The notes beneath the pieces are model-generated. The model did no database searches and was not told the DNA's origin. It saw nothing but the letters and a program-made list of their open reading frames with translations. From Alphaproteobacteria bacterium (GTDB taxonomy: Bacteria > Pseudomonadota > Alphaproteobacteria > UBA9655), in the NCBI GenBank assembly GCA_019746105.1, contig JAIESK010000032.1, forward strand, positions 1-32,362: a DNA stretch of 32,362 nucleotides. The letters are read 5' to 3'. Each line of letters opens with the position of its first letter. The first letter of the stretch is position 1. Positions 16,764 to 27,661 of this stretch are shown here, piece after piece. Position numbers and translations under genes: made by a program.

Positions 16764-18018
16764 TCGCATTTTCATCAACCTCTATGGGATCCACGATTGG
16801 CGCTTGAAAGGTGCAGAAGCACGGGGCGACTGGGATAAAACAAAGGCGCTTATTGCAAAGGGGAAAGACTGGATTATACAAGAAATCACAGCTTCTGGCC
16901 TGCGGGGCAGGGGAGGGGCGGGTTTTCCTACCGGGCGCAAGTGGGGTTTTATGCCTCCTGATGATGGTAAAACGCCGCGGTATTTGGTTGTCAATGCGGA
17001 TGAAAGCGAACCCGGGACTTGTAAGGATCGGGATATCCTGCGCTTTGAACCTCATAAGTTGATAGAGGGGGCTCTTATTGCTGCCGTCGCTATTGGGGCC
17101 CATGTGGGGTACGTTTACGTTCGTGGAGAATTTTATACGGAAGCCAATCATCTAGAAGAAGCCATTGCTGAGGCTTATAAGGCCGGCCTTTTGGGAAAAA
17201 ATGCCGCTAAATCGGGCTGGGATTTTGATCTTTATGTTCATCGCGGTGCCGGGGCTTATATCTGCGGTGAGGAGACGGCGCTTTTAGAAAGCCTCGAAGG
17301 ACGCAAAGGCATGCCGCGCCTCAAGCCTCCTTTTCCGGCTATTGTAGGACTTTATGGTTGCCCTACCATTGTGAATAACGTTGAAACCCTTGCGGTTGTC
17401 CCCACCATTTTGCGCCGAGGGGCGTCTTGGTTTGGGGGCATTGGAACCTCCAACAATGCAGGGACAAAAATTTATTGCCTCTCCGGTCATGTGAATACGC
17501 CCTGCAATGTGGAAGAGGCTATGGGAATTCCTCTTAAAGAGCTGATTGAAAAATATGGCAGTGGCGTGCGAGGAGGTTGGGATAATCTTTTGGCCGTAAT
17601 TCCTGGGGGCTCCTCTGTTCCCTTGATTCCAAAAGATGTGTGCGAGAAGGTCTTGATGGATTTTACGTCCCTTGCGGAGGTCAAAAGTGGCCTCGGTACG
17701 GGGGGAATAATTGTCATGGATAAATCAACGGATATTGTTCGTGCGATTGCACGTTTGTCTAAATTTTATATGCATGAAAGTTGCGGGCAATGCACCCCTT
17801 GCCGAGAAGGAACGGGCTGGATTTGGCGCATGCTTAGTCGTCTTGCTGACGGTATAGGAAGTCCTAAAGATATTGATGTCTTAGAAGAAGTCACCTATGA
17901 AATTGAAGGACATACTATTTGCGCATTAGGAGATGCAGCTGCATGGCCTGTTCAAGGGTTGATCCGTCATTTCCGCCCTGAACTTGAACGACGTCTTAAA
18001 ATAAACCGTATAGCTTAG
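16747..18018 (+). CDS. nuoF: NADH-quinone oxidoreductase subunit F
   Basis: 51-kDa-type subunit: binds NADH and FMN and carries cluster N3. The FMN/NADH glycine motif [16 protein letters not shown] is at about residues 51-66, followed by [15 protein letters not shown]. The second glycine-rich motif [20 protein letters not shown] is at about 166-185. The [4Fe-4S] ligands are C346, C349 and C352 ([14 protein letters not shown]) and C392. 423 residues, normal. AAGGAGG precedes the ATG, within nuoE. Confidence 0.97.
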   Translation: MLKASDRIFINLYGIHDWRLKGAEARGDWDKTKALIAKGKDWIIQEITASGLRGRGGAGFPTGRKWGFMPPDDGKTPRYLVVNADESEPGTCKDRDILRFEPHKLIEGALIAAVAIGAHVGYVYVRGEFYTEANHLEEAIAEAYKAGLLGKNAAKSGWDFDLYVHRGAGAYICGEETALLESLEGRKGMPRLKPPFPAIVGLYGCPTIVNNVETLAVVPTILRRGASWFGGIGTSNNAGTKIYCLSGHVNTPCNVEEAMGIPLKELIEKYGSGVRGGWDNLLAVIPGGSSVPLIPKDVCEKVLMDFTSLAEVKSGLGTGGIIVMDKSTDIVRAIARLSKFYMHESCGQCTPCREGTGWIWRMLSRLADGIGSPKDIDVLEEVTYEIEGHTICALGDAAAWPVQGLIRHFRPELERRLKINRIA

Positions 18019-18027
18019 AGAATAAAA

Positions 18028-20082
18028 ATGCCCAAGCTTGTGATTGATGATAAAGAAATTGAAGTTCTTGAAGGAATGACAGTCCTTCAAGCGGCAGCAG
18101 AAGCAGGCGTTGAAATTCCTGTATTTTGTTATCATCCTAAGCTCTCCATTGCGGGCAATTGTCGTATGTGTCTTGTGGAGGTCAAAAACACGCCAAAGCC
18201 TGTGGCCAGTTGTGCCATGCCTGTTTGTGAAGGCATGGTTGTTCATACCAACTCAGCTATGGTGGAAAAGGCTCGTAAAGGTGTTTTAGAATTCCTTTTG
18301 ATCAACCACCCCCTCGATTGTCCCATTTGTGATCAGGGAGGGGAGTGTGATTTACAAGACATCACCATGGCTTATGGTAGAAGTTCCAGTCGCTTTGATC
18401 TTAATAAGCGGGCTGTGCCCGATAAAGAATTCGGTCCCCTGATTGAAACAGCGATGAATCGGTGCATTCAATGTACTCGGTGCGTGCGTTTTTCTAGCGA
18501 AATTGTGGGTATTCCTGAATTGGGGGCCATGGGTCGAGGCGAGGATATGGAGATTGGAACCTACGTTCAAAAGACCATTACCTCAGAGCTTTCAGGGAAT
18601 CTGATCGATATTTGTCCTGTGGGTGCCTTGACTTCTAAACCCTATAGTTTTAAAGGCCGTTCTTGGGAGTTGTCTCACACACCTTCTATTGATGTATTTG
18701 ATGCGGTGGGGTCAGCCATTCGTGTAGATACGCGAGGGCGGGAAGTCATGCGAATTTTGCCGCGGCAAAATGACGAAGTCAATGAAACGTGGATTTCCGA
18801 TAAAACTCGCTTTGCTTATGATGGCCTAAAATATCAACGCCTTGATCAACCTTATGCGCGTGGAGAGGATGGACTGCTTCATCCCGTGGGTTGGAAAGAA
18901 GCATTCTCTTTGATTGCCGATCGTTTGCAACATGTCCCTGGAAATCATATTGCAACTCTTGCCGGCGATATGGTGGATGCGGAAGCCATGGTCGCTCTTA
19001 AGGATTTGATGACGTCCCTGGGATCGCCCCACATTGATTGCCGTCAAGAAGGCAGCTCTGTAGGCGTGGGGCCACGGTGTAGTTACCTTTTCAACACAAC
19101 AATTGCGGGCATTGAGCAGGCCGATTTTTGCCTCTTGATTGACACCAACCCACGGTGGGAAGCGCCTTTGATTAATGCACGTATTCGGAAAAATTACCTC
19201 TTTAATAATTTGCCTGTGGCCTCCATTGGTCCCGTTTATCCCTTGGGTTATCCTGTAAAGGATCTTGGAAATGATCCGCAAATCCTTGAAAAAATTTTGA
19301 AGGGAAAACACCCTATCTGTTCTGCTTTAAAGGCCGCAAGAAAGCCAATGCTGATTCTTGGCCAAGGTGGTTTAAAACGTCCTGATGGAGACGTTATTCT
19401 ACGGTTAACTCAAGAAATCGCAGATAAGTACGGCTTTGTTCAAAAAGCCTGGAATGGGTTTAATGTTTTGCAAACAGCCGCTAGCCGGGTGGCTGGCCTT
19501 GATTTGGGTTTTGTTCCGGGTCCTAAAGGTTATGGAACTCAGAAGATATTAGAGGCTGCAAAGAAGAAAAAAATTGAGGTGGTTTATTTATTAGCTGCCG
19601 ATGAAATTGATGTGAATTCCCTTGAATCTACCTTTGTGATTTATCAAGGTCATCATGGAGATCGAGGAGCTACAGTGGCTGATGTGATCCTTCCTGGTTG
19701 TGCCTATACGGAAAAAGAAGGTACTTACGTTAACACAGAGGGGAGAGTTCAGAGAACCTTGAAAGCGACGCCTCCTCCGGGTGAAGCAAAGGAAGATTGG
19801 AAGATTATTAAAGCATTGTCCGATAAGCTAGGATTGTCCTTACCTTATGTAACTCCTAAGGAAATTCAGGCAAGGCTTGTTGAAGTGAATCCTCTTTTTG
19901 ATGAAGTGGATCGTATTCAACCTTCATCATGGAAGCCTTTTGGTCGAGAGGGTAATGTAAATCCTGCTCCTTTTGAATTTGCCATCCAGAACTTTTATAT
20001 GACGGATTCTATCTCTCGTCATTCCAGGACCATGGCCAAATGCGTTCAACAAATTTTAGGACAGGAGAAGGTTCATGCTTGA
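18028..20082 (+). CDS. nuoG: NADH-quinone oxidoreductase subunit G
   Basis: 75-kDa-type subunit of the peripheral arm, 684 residues. An N-terminal ferredoxin-like domain has [2Fe-2S] ligands C34, C45, C48 and C62. A His/Cys-ligated [4Fe-4S] site (N5) uses H94, C98, C101 and C107 ([14 protein letters not shown]). The N4 site uses C146, C149, C152 and C196. The C-terminal part is the molybdopterin-oxidoreductase-like domain. The extra N7 Cys motif of the E. coli type was not seen, which fits the alphaproteobacterial/mitochondrial type. The stop lies 8 bases inside nuoH. Confidence 0.97.
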   Translation: MPKLVIDDKEIEVLEGMTVLQAAAEAGVEIPVFCYHPKLSIAGNCRMCLVEVKNTPKPVASCAMPVCEGMVVHTNSAMVEKARKGVLEFLLINHPLDCPICDQGGECDLQDITMAYGRSSSRFDLNKRAVPDKEFGPLIETAMNRCIQCTRCVRFSSEIVGIPELGAMGRGEDMEIGTYVQKTITSELSGNLIDICPVGALTSKPYSFKGRSWELSHTPSIDVFDAVGSAIRVDTRGREVMRILPRQNDEVNETWISDKTRFAYDGLKYQRLDQPYARGEDGLLHPVGWKEAFSLIADRLQHVPGNHIATLAGDMVDAEAMVALKDLMTSLGSPHIDCRQEGSSVGVGPRCSYLFNTTIAGIEQADFCLLIDTNPRWEAPLINARIRKNYLFNNLPVASIGPVYPLGYPVKDLGNDPQILEKILKGKHPICSALKAARKPMLILGQGGLKRPDGDVILRLTQEIADKYGFVQKAWNGFNVLQTAASRVAGLDLGFVPGPKGYGTQKILEAAKKKKIEVVYLLAADEIDVNSLESTFVIYQGHHGDRGATVADVILPGCAYTEKEGTYVNTEGRVQRTLKATPPPGEAKEDWKIIKALSDKLGLSLPYVTPKEIQARLVEVNPLFDEVDRIQPSSWKPFGREGNVNPAPFEFAIQNFYMTDSISRHSRTMAKCVQQILGQEKVHA

Positions 20083-21073
20083 CGCTCTTTTGTCCCTTCT
20101 GCCTCTTGTCGGCACTATCATTTTGATAGTGGTTCTCTTGCTATTAGCGGTTGCTTATTTAACCCTTGTGGAACGAAAAGTTATTGCTGCCATGCAGTTA
20201 AGAGTTGGGCCCAACGTTGTGGGATGGTTTGGCCTTTTGCAACCCTTTGCCGATGGGCTAAAGTTGCTCCATAAAGAAACCATCATTCCTACTCGGGCAA
20301 ACCCACTGATTTTTCTCGTAGCTCCCCTGATTACCTTTGGATTAAGTTTGTCTGCTTGGGCCGTTATTCCCTTTAGCCCCGGGTGGGTCATTGCTAACAT
20401 CAATGTAGGCGTTCTTTATCTCTTTGCCATTTCTTCTCTTGGCGTTTATGGAATCATTATCGCCGGTTGGGCGAGTAACTCCAAATATGCCTTTCTGGGA
20501 GCTTTAAGGTCAGCGGCCCAAATGGTGTCCTATGAAGTTTCCATCGGTCTTGTGATTATCGCGGTTTTACTCTCCGCAGGGTCCATGAATCTAACGAGTA
20601 TTGTGGAAAGCCAAAAGGGCCTTTGGTACGTGATTCCCCATTTGCCCATGGCGGTTATTTTTATCATTTCTGCTCTTGCCGAAACCAATCGAGCTCCTTT
20701 TGATTTGCCTGAAGCGGAAGCAGAACTCGTGTCAGGTTATAACGTTGAATATTCTTCCATGACCTTTGCCCTCTTTTTCCTCGGTGAGTATGCCAATATG
20801 ATTTTGATGAGTACCATGGGGACAATTCTCTTTCTTGGCGGATGGTTGCCTCCTCTTGATATGGCTCCTTTCACTTTGATTCCGGGTGTCGTTTGGTTTT
20901 TCTTAAAAGTATCTTTTCTTCTCTTTATATTTTTATGGGTAAGAGCCACGTTCCCTCGCTACCGTTATGATCAATTGATGCATTTGGGGTGGAAGGTTTT
21001 CCTTCCTTTCTCCCTTGCGTGGGTTATGATCACAGCCTCTGTCGTTGTTATGTTAGGAGTGATCAAGGCATGA
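20075..21073 (+). CDS. nuoH: NADH-quinone oxidoreductase subunit H
   Basis: Membrane subunit (ND1 type) lining the quinone entry channel. 332 residues with eight or so hydrophobic helices. Signatures: [31 protein letters not shown], and the acidic loop [20 protein letters not shown] followed by YNVEYSSM. The ATG overlaps nuoG, with GGACAGGAGAAGG upstream. The stop TGA overlaps the nuoI ATG. Confidence 0.97.
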   Translation: MLDALLSLLPLVGTIILIVVLLLLAVAYLTLVERKVIAAMQLRVGPNVVGWFGLLQPFADGLKLLHKETIIPTRANPLIFLVAPLITFGLSLSAWAVIPFSPGWVIANINVGVLYLFAISSLGVYGIIIAGWASNSKYAFLGALRSAAQMVSYEVSIGLVIIAVLLSAGSMNLTSIVESQKGLWYVIPHLPMAVIFIISALAETNRAPFDLPEAEAELVSGYNVEYSSMTFALFFLGEYANMILMSTMGTILFLGGWLPPLDMAPFTLIPGVVWFFLKVSFLLFIFLWVRATFPRYRYDQLMHLGWKVFLPFSLAWVMITASVVVMLGVIKA

Positions 21074-21570
21074 AGATAACCTCTCATCCCTTCTTTAAGG
21101 TTTTTAAAACCTTCTTTCTGGTAGATCTCATCTCCGGCATGTATTTAACCTTAAGGTACATGTTTAAGAAAAAAGTGACCTTAATGTATCCTTATGAAAA
21201 AGGCAGCTTGTCCGTCCGCTTTCGCGGTGAGCATGCTCTTCGGCGCTATCCCAATGGGGAGGAACGTTGTATTGCCTGCAAACTTTGCGAGGCTGTTTGT
21301 CCTGCTCAAGCCATTACCATTGAAGCCGAGGAGCGGGAAGATGGAAGCCGCCGCACAACCCGCTATGACATTGATATGACAAAATGTATTTATTGTGGAC
21401 TATGTGAGGAAGCGTGCCCCGTGGATGCCATTGTGGAAGGTCCTAATTTTGAATTTTCAACGGAAACGCGAGAAGAACTTTATTATGATAAAGATAAACT
21501 TCTCTCCAATGGGGATCGTTGGGAAGTTGAAATTGCTGAACGTCTTGAACGAGAAGCCTTGGGGAGGTAG
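21070..21570 (+). CDS. nuoI: NADH-quinone oxidoreductase subunit I
   Basis: 23-kDa-type ferredoxin subunit with clusters N6a and N6b. Two classic 4Fe-4S motifs are seen: C67-C70-C73-C77 ([16 protein letters not shown]) and C106-C109-C112-C116 ([16 protein letters not shown]). The ATG at 21070 overlaps the nuoH stop and gives 166 residues, matching the family. A start further upstream would only read into nuoH in another frame. Unlike all the other nuo junctions, its stop is followed by a 163-base gap holding palindromic elements. Confidence 0.97.
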   Translation: MKITSHPFFKVFKTFFLVDLISGMYLTLRYMFKKKVTLMYPYEKGSLSVRFRGEHALRRYPNGEERCIACKLCEAVCPAQAITIEAEEREDGSRRTTRYDIDMTKCIYCGLCEEACPVDAIVEGPNFEFSTETREELYYDKDKLLSNGDRWEVEIAERLEREALGR

Positions 21571-21604
21571 GGATGAACCAGAGTATACCAGCGGATGTAA
21601 TCAA

Positions 21605-21717
21605 GATCCTGAGTCCCTCTCGCTACGCTCAAGGTCTCAGGATGACATACTCCTCATGTTCTACCGGTTTTGTCATCCTGAGGAGCCCTTTTAGGGCGAG
21701 CTCAGGATCTTTTTTTA
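21605..21717. repeat. Nested palindromic element with T-run between nuoI and nuoJ
   Basis: Two hairpin-forming units lie in inverted orientation. Unit one has ATCCTGAG at 21606-21613 and CTCAGGAT at 21636-21643. Unit two has ATCCTGAG at 21675-21682 and CTCAGGAT at 21701-21708. CTCAGGATGACA (21636-21647) is also the exact reverse complement of TGTCATCCTGAG (21671-21682), and GATCCTGAG/CTCAGGATC close the whole element. The right arm runs into CTTTTTTTAATT, so it has the form of an intrinsic terminator on the plus strand. The core is of the widespread TGTCATCCTGAG...GGATCT repeat type. Confidence 0.8.
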
Positions 21718-21733
21718 ATTGTCGAGGAAAATA

Positions 21734-22348
21734 ATGATCAACATAACCGCCCTTCTTTTTTATGTTTTCTCAGGCGTACTTTTAACAGCCGCCCTTATGG
21801 TGGTGACTTCAAGGAATACGGTTCATGGGGTTCTCTTTTTAATTGTTGCCTTTTTCAATGCAGCTGGCCTTTTTATCCTCGCTGGTGCCGAATTCCTCGC
21901 TATGATTTTGGTTGTGGTCTATGTAGGGGCTGTTGCGGTTCTTTTCCTTTTTGTTGTAATGATGTTGAATATTGATTTAGGAGAGATTCGCCAAAATATT
22001 AGAAGCTATTCCCTTATCGGTGCCTTTATCGGCGGCGTTCTGTTGGCAGAATTACTTCTCATGGGGATTGGATGGCACACTTCTCCGGAAGCCTTTGATT
22101 TAACCACAGCGCCGATGGCGGGTCTCAATGTTTCGAATACACAAGCTTTAGGAAATCTGTTATATACCCATTATGCTCTTGCTTTTCAGGGAGCCGGGCT
22201 CATTTTACTTGTGGCGATGATCGGTGCCATTGTTTTAACCTTGCGTCATCGAGAAGGTGTACGGAGACAAAAAGTTGGGGATCAGCAGGCTCGGCAAGCT
22301 AAAGACAGTTTGCGACTTGTGGATATCCCAAGCGGATCAGGAGTTTGA
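21734..22348 (+). CDS. nuoJ: NADH-quinone oxidoreductase subunit J
   Basis: Membrane subunit (ND6 type), 204 residues, five hydrophobic helices. The FLIVAFFNAAGLFILAGAEF segment and LVVVYVGAVAVLFLFVVMML (the pi-bulge helix region) are diagnostic. I chose the ATG at 21734 because GAGGAAA lies just upstream; an in-frame TTG at 21719 abuts the T-run of the palindromic element. After the gap, nuoJ restarts the tightly packed second half of the operon. Confidence 0.96.
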   Translation: MINITALLFYVFSGVLLTAALMVVTSRNTVHGVLFLIVAFFNAAGLFILAGAEFLAMILVVVYVGAVAVLFLFVVMMLNIDLGEIRQNIRSYSLIGAFIGGVLLAELLLMGIGWHTSPEAFDLTTAPMAGLNVSNTQALGNLLYTHYALAFQGAGLILLVAMIGAIVLTLRHREGVRRQKVGDQQARQAKDSLRLVDIPSGSGV

Positions 22349-22359
22349 GGGAAAAATAA

Positions 22360-22668
22360 GTGATTATAAGCCTCGATCATTATCTAATTGTAGCAGCGCT
22401 CCTTTTTGCGATTGGGAGTATTGGCATCTTTTTGAATCGTCGTAATGTGATCGTCATATTAATGTCCATTGAACTTATTCTTCTTGCAGTAAACATAAAC
22501 TTTGTGGCCTTTTCTCAATACCTTGGTGATTTGGTAGGGCAAGTATTTTCTCTTTTTGTACTGACGGTGGCGGCGGCTGAAGCAGCCATTGGTCTTGCTA
22601 TTCTTGTTGTTTATTTCCGTAATCGCGGTGCTATTTCTGTAGGGGAAGCCCCCCTGATGAAGGGTTAA
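22360..22668 (+). CDS. nuoK: NADH-quinone oxidoreductase subunit K
   Basis: Smallest proton-channel-linked membrane subunit (ND4L type). 102 residues with three helices. The conserved membrane Glu residues lie in [20 protein letters not shown] and [20 protein letters not shown]. The GTG start at 22360 has GAGGGA 7 bases upstream. Gaps are 11 bases to nuoJ and 3 bases to nuoL. Confidence 0.97.
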   Translation: MIISLDHYLIVAALLFAIGSIGIFLNRRNVIVILMSIELILLAVNINFVAFSQYLGDLVGQVFSLFVLTVAAAEAAIGLAILVVYFRNRGAISVGEAPLMKG

Positions 22669-22671
22669 AAG

Positions 22672-24600
22672 ATGACTACACTTGCCCTCTTCATTGTTTT
22701 TTTACCGCTTCTGGGATTTGTCCTCGCAGGCGGCCTTGGCGAAAAATTAGGAGATCGTTTTTCTCAAATTTCCACCTCTGCTTTAATGGGCATCTCGACT
22801 TCTCTTGCTATTTATCTCTTCTTTAAGATGGGATTAAAGGAGGAGACTCTAGTTGTCTCTCTGTTCACGTGGATTCATGTAGAATTATTTGACGTTGCAT
22901 GGGGACTTCAAATTGATAGTCTAAGCCTTGTTATGATGGCCGTTGTGACTCTGGTTTCTTTTATGGTTCATCTTTATTCTATTGGCTATATGAAGGGCGA
23001 TCCTAGCATTCCGCGCTTTATGGGGTATTTAAGTCTCTTTACCTTTTTCATGCTGACTTTAGTGACGGCCCCTAATTTCCTACAAATGTTTTTTGGATGG
23101 GAAGGGGTGGGTCTATGTTCCTATCTTTTGATCGGATATTGGTATGATCGGGAACGTGCCAATGCGGCAGCTATTAAGGCTTTTTTGGTCAATAGAATTG
23201 GAGACATTGGGTTTGTTCTTGGCATTATCATCATCTTTAGCCTTTTTGGGACCCTTGATTTTCTTGCGGTTTTTGAAATTGTGGAAGAGCACCAACAAGA
23301 GACAATCACTTTTTTAAATTGGCAGATTCCTGCATTAACCTTGGCCTCATTTTTGTTCTTTTTTGGTGCCATGGGAAAATCGGCTCAAATCGGCCTCCAT
23401 ACTTGGCTTCCTGATGCTATGGAAGGTCCAACGCCGGTCTCAGCCCTAATCCATGCGGCAACTATGGTGACGGCTGGGGTTTTCTTAATTGTTCGCATTT
23501 CGCCCATCTTAGAGTATGCTCCTTTGGCGCGAGAGTTTATTACCCTCATCGGCACCTTTACAGCTATTATGGCGGCAACCATTGCTTGTGTGCAAAATGA
23601 TATTAAGCGCATCATTGCCTATTCTACCTGTAGTCAATTGGGATATATGTTTATGGCTGCTGGGCTTTCTGCCTATAGCGCATCTATGTTTCATTTGACC
23701 ACCCATGCTTTCTTCAAAGCCCTCCTTTTTCTAGGAGCAGGTTCGGTGATTCACGCTATGTCTGATGAGCATAACATTCAAAAAATGGGCGGTATTTGGA
23801 AGTTTATTCCTGTCACCTATGCGGTAATGTGGGTGGGAAGTTTAGCGCTTGCTGGAATTCCTTTCTTTGCCGGATTTTATTCAAAAGATATAATTTTAGA
23901 GGCGGATTGGGTTTCTCAGTTACCTGTGGGGCATATTGCTTTTTGGGGTGGTATGTTTGCCGCCATTTTGACAGCTTTTTATGCCTGGCGCCTTCTTCTA
24001 CTCACTTTTAATGGAAAACCAAGAGCAGATGACGTGGTAATGGGCCATATTCATGAATCACCTATCATTATGCTGGTTCCCATTATTATCCTTGCCATAG
24101 GATCTGTTTTTTCCGGAAGTCTTCTAGATCTCCTCTTCGTTGGAGAGGAGACCACATTTTGGGGGATGGCTATTTTTGTATTGCCGCAAGATGAGGTGAT
24201 TGAAGCTGCTCACCACGTCGTAGAATGGGTTCATTGGGCGCCCACGATTGCAGCCTTTTTTGGCATTGCCATCGCGTACCTTTTGTATCAATTTGCTCCC
24301 TCGTTACCAGAAAAACTTTCTCAAACTTTTAAATACCTCTATAACTTTTTGTATCATCAATGGTATTTCGACAAGCTTTATAATTGGATGTTTGTCACGC
24401 CGACTCTTAAGACAAGTCAGGTTCTTTGGGAGGAAGGGGATCAAGAGATTATTGATGGACTTGGTCCGAATGGCCTTGGGTTTTTGAGCCTGGCAAGCGG
24501 AGGTTTCTTATGCCGCCTGCAAACAGGATATGTGTATCACTATGCTTTTGCCATGATTATTGGGATTACCTTCATGATGGCTTGGTATTTTTGGGGATAA
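22672..24600 (+). CDS. nuoL: NADH-quinone oxidoreductase subunit L
   Basis: Distal antiporter-like proton-pumping subunit (ND5 type), 642 residues. Core motifs: FFGWEGVGLCSYLLIGYWYD with the pumping Glu, KSAQIGLHTWLPDAMEGPTP followed by VSALIHAATMVTAG, and KRIIAYSTCSQLGYMFMAAG. The C-terminal lateral helix and anchoring helix are present, ending MMAWYFWG. Three bases after nuoK and nine before nuoM. Confidence 0.97.
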   Translation: MTTLALFIVFLPLLGFVLAGGLGEKLGDRFSQISTSALMGISTSLAIYLFFKMGLKEETLVVSLFTWIHVELFDVAWGLQIDSLSLVMMAVVTLVSFMVHLYSIGYMKGDPSIPRFMGYLSLFTFFMLTLVTAPNFLQMFFGWEGVGLCSYLLIGYWYDRERANAAAIKAFLVNRIGDIGFVLGIIIIFSLFGTLDFLAVFEIVEEHQQETITFLNWQIPALTLASFLFFFGAMGKSAQIGLHTWLPDAMEGPTPVSALIHAATMVTAGVFLIVRISPILEYAPLAREFITLIGTFTAIMAATIACVQNDIKRIIAYSTCSQLGYMFMAAGLSAYSASMFHLTTHAFFKALLFLGAGSVIHAMSDEHNIQKMGGIWKFIPVTYAVMWVGSLALAGIPFFAGFYSKDIILEADWVSQLPVGHIAFWGGMFAAILTAFYAWRLLLLTFNGKPRADDVVMGHIHESPIIMLVPIIILAIGSVFSGSLLDLLFVGEETTFWGMAIFVLPQDEVIEAAHHVVEWVHWAPTIAAFFGIAIAYLLYQFAPSLPEKLSQTFKYLYNFLYHQWYFDKLYNWMFVTPTLKTSQVLWEEGDQEIIDGLGPNGLGFLSLASGGFLCRLQTGYVYHYAFAMIIGITFMMAWYFWG

Positions 24601-24609
24601 AGGGAAAGA

Positions 24610-26166
24610 ATGTTGACATCACTTCCTCTACTGAGTATCACCATTTTCCTCCCTCTTCTGGGAGCATTTGCTATTCTTTTGAACTGGGGGAATAAGCAAA
24701 CCTCCCTTGCGATGAATGCGCGCTGGGTGGCCTTGTGGACCTCCCTTGTGACATTAGGGCTTGCTATAACTTTATGGTGGAACTTTGATGCCTCATCTTC
24801 TGAGTTTCAGCTCCAGGATAAATTTCAATGGATGCCTCTCTTAAATATGGGTTACCATGTAGGGTTGGATGGTATTTCTTTGCCTTTGTTTCTTCTCTCT
24901 GCCTTTCTCATTCCCCTTTGCGTACTGGTAAGCTGGACGTCTATCCAAAATAAAGTTCCCGAATATATGGTAGCCTTTTTGGTCTTGGAAACCTTTTTGC
25001 TGGGTATGTTTTCAGCCCTTGATTTTATTCTCTTTTATCTTTTCTTTGAAAGTGTGCTCATCCCCATGTTTTTGATCATTGGCATTTGGGGAGGGTCCAA
25101 TCGCATTTATGCGGCCTTTAAATTCTTTCTCTATACCCTTTTGGGCTCCATTTTGAGTTTATTGGCCATCATCTACATCTATTTTGAAGTAGGAAGCAGT
25201 TCAATTCCTGCTGCTCTTGTGACGCCTTTTGATCCTCAGATTCAAACGTGGCTATGGCTTGCGTTCTTTGCTTCCTTTGCGGTCAAAATTCCCATGTGGC
25301 CTCTTCATACTTGGCTCCCAGATGCTCATGTGGAAGCCCCAACGGCAGGGTCTGTCATTTTAGCGGGTGTTCTTTTGAAAATGGGCGGATATGGATTTAT
25401 TCGGTTTTCGCTTTCTATGTTTCCTGAAGCTTCTTCTTACTTTACGCCTATGGTTTTTACTCTCAGTATTATCGCGATTATCTATACCTCTCTTGTCGCC
25501 CTGGCGCAGAAAGATATGAAAAAACTGATTGCCTATGCCTCAGTGGCTCATATGGGATTTGTGACCTTAGGGATTTTCACGGCCGATGCTCAAGGCATTC
25601 AAGGGGCCATTATGCAAATGGTGAGCCATGGTCTTGTCTCTGCTGCTCTCTTTATTTGTGTAGGCGTTGTCTATGACCGTCTCCATAGTCGAGAAATTGC
25701 TGATTATGGGGGGATCGTTCACATCATGCCCCGCTATGCGATCTTCTTTATGTTTTTTATTTTGGCTTCCATTGGTCTTCCTGGAACCAGTGGATTTGTG
25801 GGTGAGTTTCTTATTCTTCTGGGTGCTTTCCAAGTCAATACATGGGCCACTCTTTTGGCTGCGACTGGTATGGTTTTGGGCGTTGCCTATGCTCTTTGGC
25901 TCTATCGGAGGGTTGTTTTTGGTCAGCTTTCTAACCCCAAGCTTAAAGAGCTCACAGATCTCGATTGGCGCGAGAAGATAGTATTTGGCCCGCTTGCGGC
26001 CAGTGTCCTCATTTTTGGACTCTACCCCATGCCGGTTTTGATCCTGGCTGAGGCATCTGTAGCAAAGGTGATTGATCAATTTAATTTAGCTCTTGAAGTG
26101 GATGGGAATCTTTTGGTTGATTCAAAAAAATCCCTTGAAGTGGCCTTGCTAAGGAAAGGGCAATAA
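24610..26166 (+). CDS. nuoM: NADH-quinone oxidoreductase subunit M
   Basis: Antiporter-like proton-pumping subunit (ND4 type), 518 residues. FYLFFESVLIPMFLIIGIWG contains the conserved Glu. KIPMWPLHTWLPDAHVEAPT and AGSVILAGVLLKMGGYGFIR are the family signature. KDMKKLIAYASVAHMGFVTL is also present. The ATG follows AAAGGGAAAG. The stop is four bases before nuoN. Confidence 0.97.
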   Translation: MLTSLPLLSITIFLPLLGAFAILLNWGNKQTSLAMNARWVALWTSLVTLGLAITLWWNFDASSSEFQLQDKFQWMPLLNMGYHVGLDGISLPLFLLSAFLIPLCVLVSWTSIQNKVPEYMVAFLVLETFLLGMFSALDFILFYLFFESVLIPMFLIIGIWGGSNRIYAAFKFFLYTLLGSILSLLAIIYIYFEVGSSSIPAALVTPFDPQIQTWLWLAFFASFAVKIPMWPLHTWLPDAHVEAPTAGSVILAGVLLKMGGYGFIRFSLSMFPEASSYFTPMVFTLSIIAIIYTSLVALAQKDMKKLIAYASVAHMGFVTLGIFTADAQGIQGAIMQMVSHGLVSAALFICVGVVYDRLHSREIADYGGIVHIMPRYAIFFMFFILASIGLPGTSGFVGEFLILLGAFQVNTWATLLAATGMVLGVAYALWLYRRVVFGQLSNPKLKELTDLDWREKIVFGPLAASVLIFGLYPMPVLILAEASVAKVIDQFNLALEVDGNLLVDSKKSLEVALLRKGQ

Positions 26167-26170
26167 AAAG

Positions 26171-27652
26171 ATGGCCGAATTTTACATGCCAGACTTTAGT
26201 TTGATTCCTCCTGAAGTATTATTGGCTCTTTCAGCTCTTTTTATTTTGATGGAAGGCTCTTTTGTTAAAAAAATGTCTTTTCGTCGCTCTGTTCATTATG
26301 GGTTGGTGGCGTTAGGTCTCGCTCTGTTTTATTTAATTTTTCAAAATGAAGCAGGGCAGTCTTGGGTGACCTTTGAAGGACAAATTAAACAAGATGATTT
26401 TATCTTCTTTGCAAAGGTTTTGATTCTTTTAGGCTCCATAGGAACTCTGGCCATGTCGGTGCCTTCTATGATGAAGGAAAATCTGACCTCCTTTGAATAC
26501 ACGCCTCTTGTTTTATTGGCGACCCTCGGCATGCTTTTGATGGTAGAAGCCAATGATTTTATTATTTTGTTTGTAGGGATGGAGATGCAAGGGCTGTCCC
26601 TTTACGTGCTTGCCGCCCTTCATCGTGATCATCCCCGCGTTTCTGAAGCAGCGTTGAAATATTTTATCTTAGGTGCTTTTGCAACTGGGCTTTTCCTTTA
26701 CGGTATAAGCCTTATGTATGGCTTTACGGGAGCCACGAATTTCGACATTGTCGCCTCTGTTATTCGAGCAGAAAGTGTGAATGATCTTTCTTTAAGTCTT
26801 TTTGTGGGTCTTATTTTTATTATGGCCGCCCTTGCCTTCAAAGTATCAGCCGTTCCTTTTCATATGTGGACGCCCGATGTTTATCAGGGATGTCCTACCC
26901 CCATCACGGCGTTTATTGGCGGTGTGCCTAAAGTTGCAGCCATGGTTGTTTTCTTGCGCCTTATGGTATCACCTTTTCTTGTGCTTTATGGAGAATGGCA
27001 ATCTTTGGTAGTTTTTATATCAGCCGCCTCTATGATTGTGGGTGCTTTTGCAGCTCTAGGGCAGACCGACTTAAAGCGGCTTTTAGCCTATAGCGCGATC
27101 GGTCAAATGGGGTATGTTTTGATGGGAATTGCTTCTGGAAATGATGAGGGAATTCAATCCGTTTTTGTTTATCTGACGATTTATCTTGTCATGTTTATTG
27201 GCACCTTTGCCTGTCTTTTGTCCCTAAAAGGCAAGACTCCGGAAGGTGTTCAGGAAATGGAAGATTTAAGGGGGATTTCCCTTCTTCATCCAAGGTTAAG
27301 TTTTGTTTTGGCGGTTTTTATGTTTTCCATGGCTGGGATTCCACCTCTTGCTGGATTTTTTGCAAAATTGTACGTTTTTAAAGCAGCGATTTCAGCGGGG
27401 CTTTTTTACCTGGCAATTATAGGGGGGCTGACTTCAGTTGTGGCTTCTTATTATTATCTGAAAATCGTCAAAGTGATGTACTTTGATGCGCTTCCGGCAG
27501 TACCTTCAGCGTCCCACGGACAACTTCTTGTTTTATCATCAGAAATTATGGTTGTATTGAATGTCTGTGCTGCTATTATTTTAATATTCTTTTTGTTTCC
27601 CAACGGAGTTCTTGAACTTGCTCAGCGAGCAGCTCTCGCTCTTCCAATTTAA
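26171..27652 (+). CDS. nuoN: NADH-quinone oxidoreductase subunit N
   Basis: Antiporter-like proton-pumping subunit (ND2 type), 493 residues. FVGMEMQGLSLYVLAALHRD contains the conserved Glu. AFKVSAVPFHMWTPDVYQGC followed by PTPITAFIGGVPKVAAM and LKRLLAYSAIGQMGYVLMGI are diagnostic. Last of the 14 nuo genes; birA starts 9 bases after its stop with no terminator between them, so birA is probably on the same transcript. Confidence 0.97.
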   Translation: MAEFYMPDFSLIPPEVLLALSALFILMEGSFVKKMSFRRSVHYGLVALGLALFYLIFQNEAGQSWVTFEGQIKQDDFIFFAKVLILLGSIGTLAMSVPSMMKENLTSFEYTPLVLLATLGMLLMVEANDFIILFVGMEMQGLSLYVLAALHRDHPRVSEAALKYFILGAFATGLFLYGISLMYGFTGATNFDIVASVIRAESVNDLSLSLFVGLIFIMAALAFKVSAVPFHMWTPDVYQGCPTPITAFIGGVPKVAAMVVFLRLMVSPFLVLYGEWQSLVVFISAASMIVGAFAALGQTDLKRLLAYSAIGQMGYVLMGIASGNDEGIQSVFVYLTIYLVMFIGTFACLLSLKGKTPEGVQEMEDLRGISLLHPRLSFVLAVFMFSMAGIPPLAGFFAKLYVFKAAISAGLFYLAIIGGLTSVVASYYYLKIVKVMYFDALPAVPSASHGQLLVLSSEIMVVLNVCAAIILIFFLFPNGVLELAQRAALALPI

Positions 27653-27661
27653 AAGGGGTTT

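Noticed and set aside
21395-21694. 99-codon plus-strand frame overlapping nuoI and the nuoI-nuoJ gap
   Set aside because: Out of frame with nuoI and extended only by the palindromic repeat.
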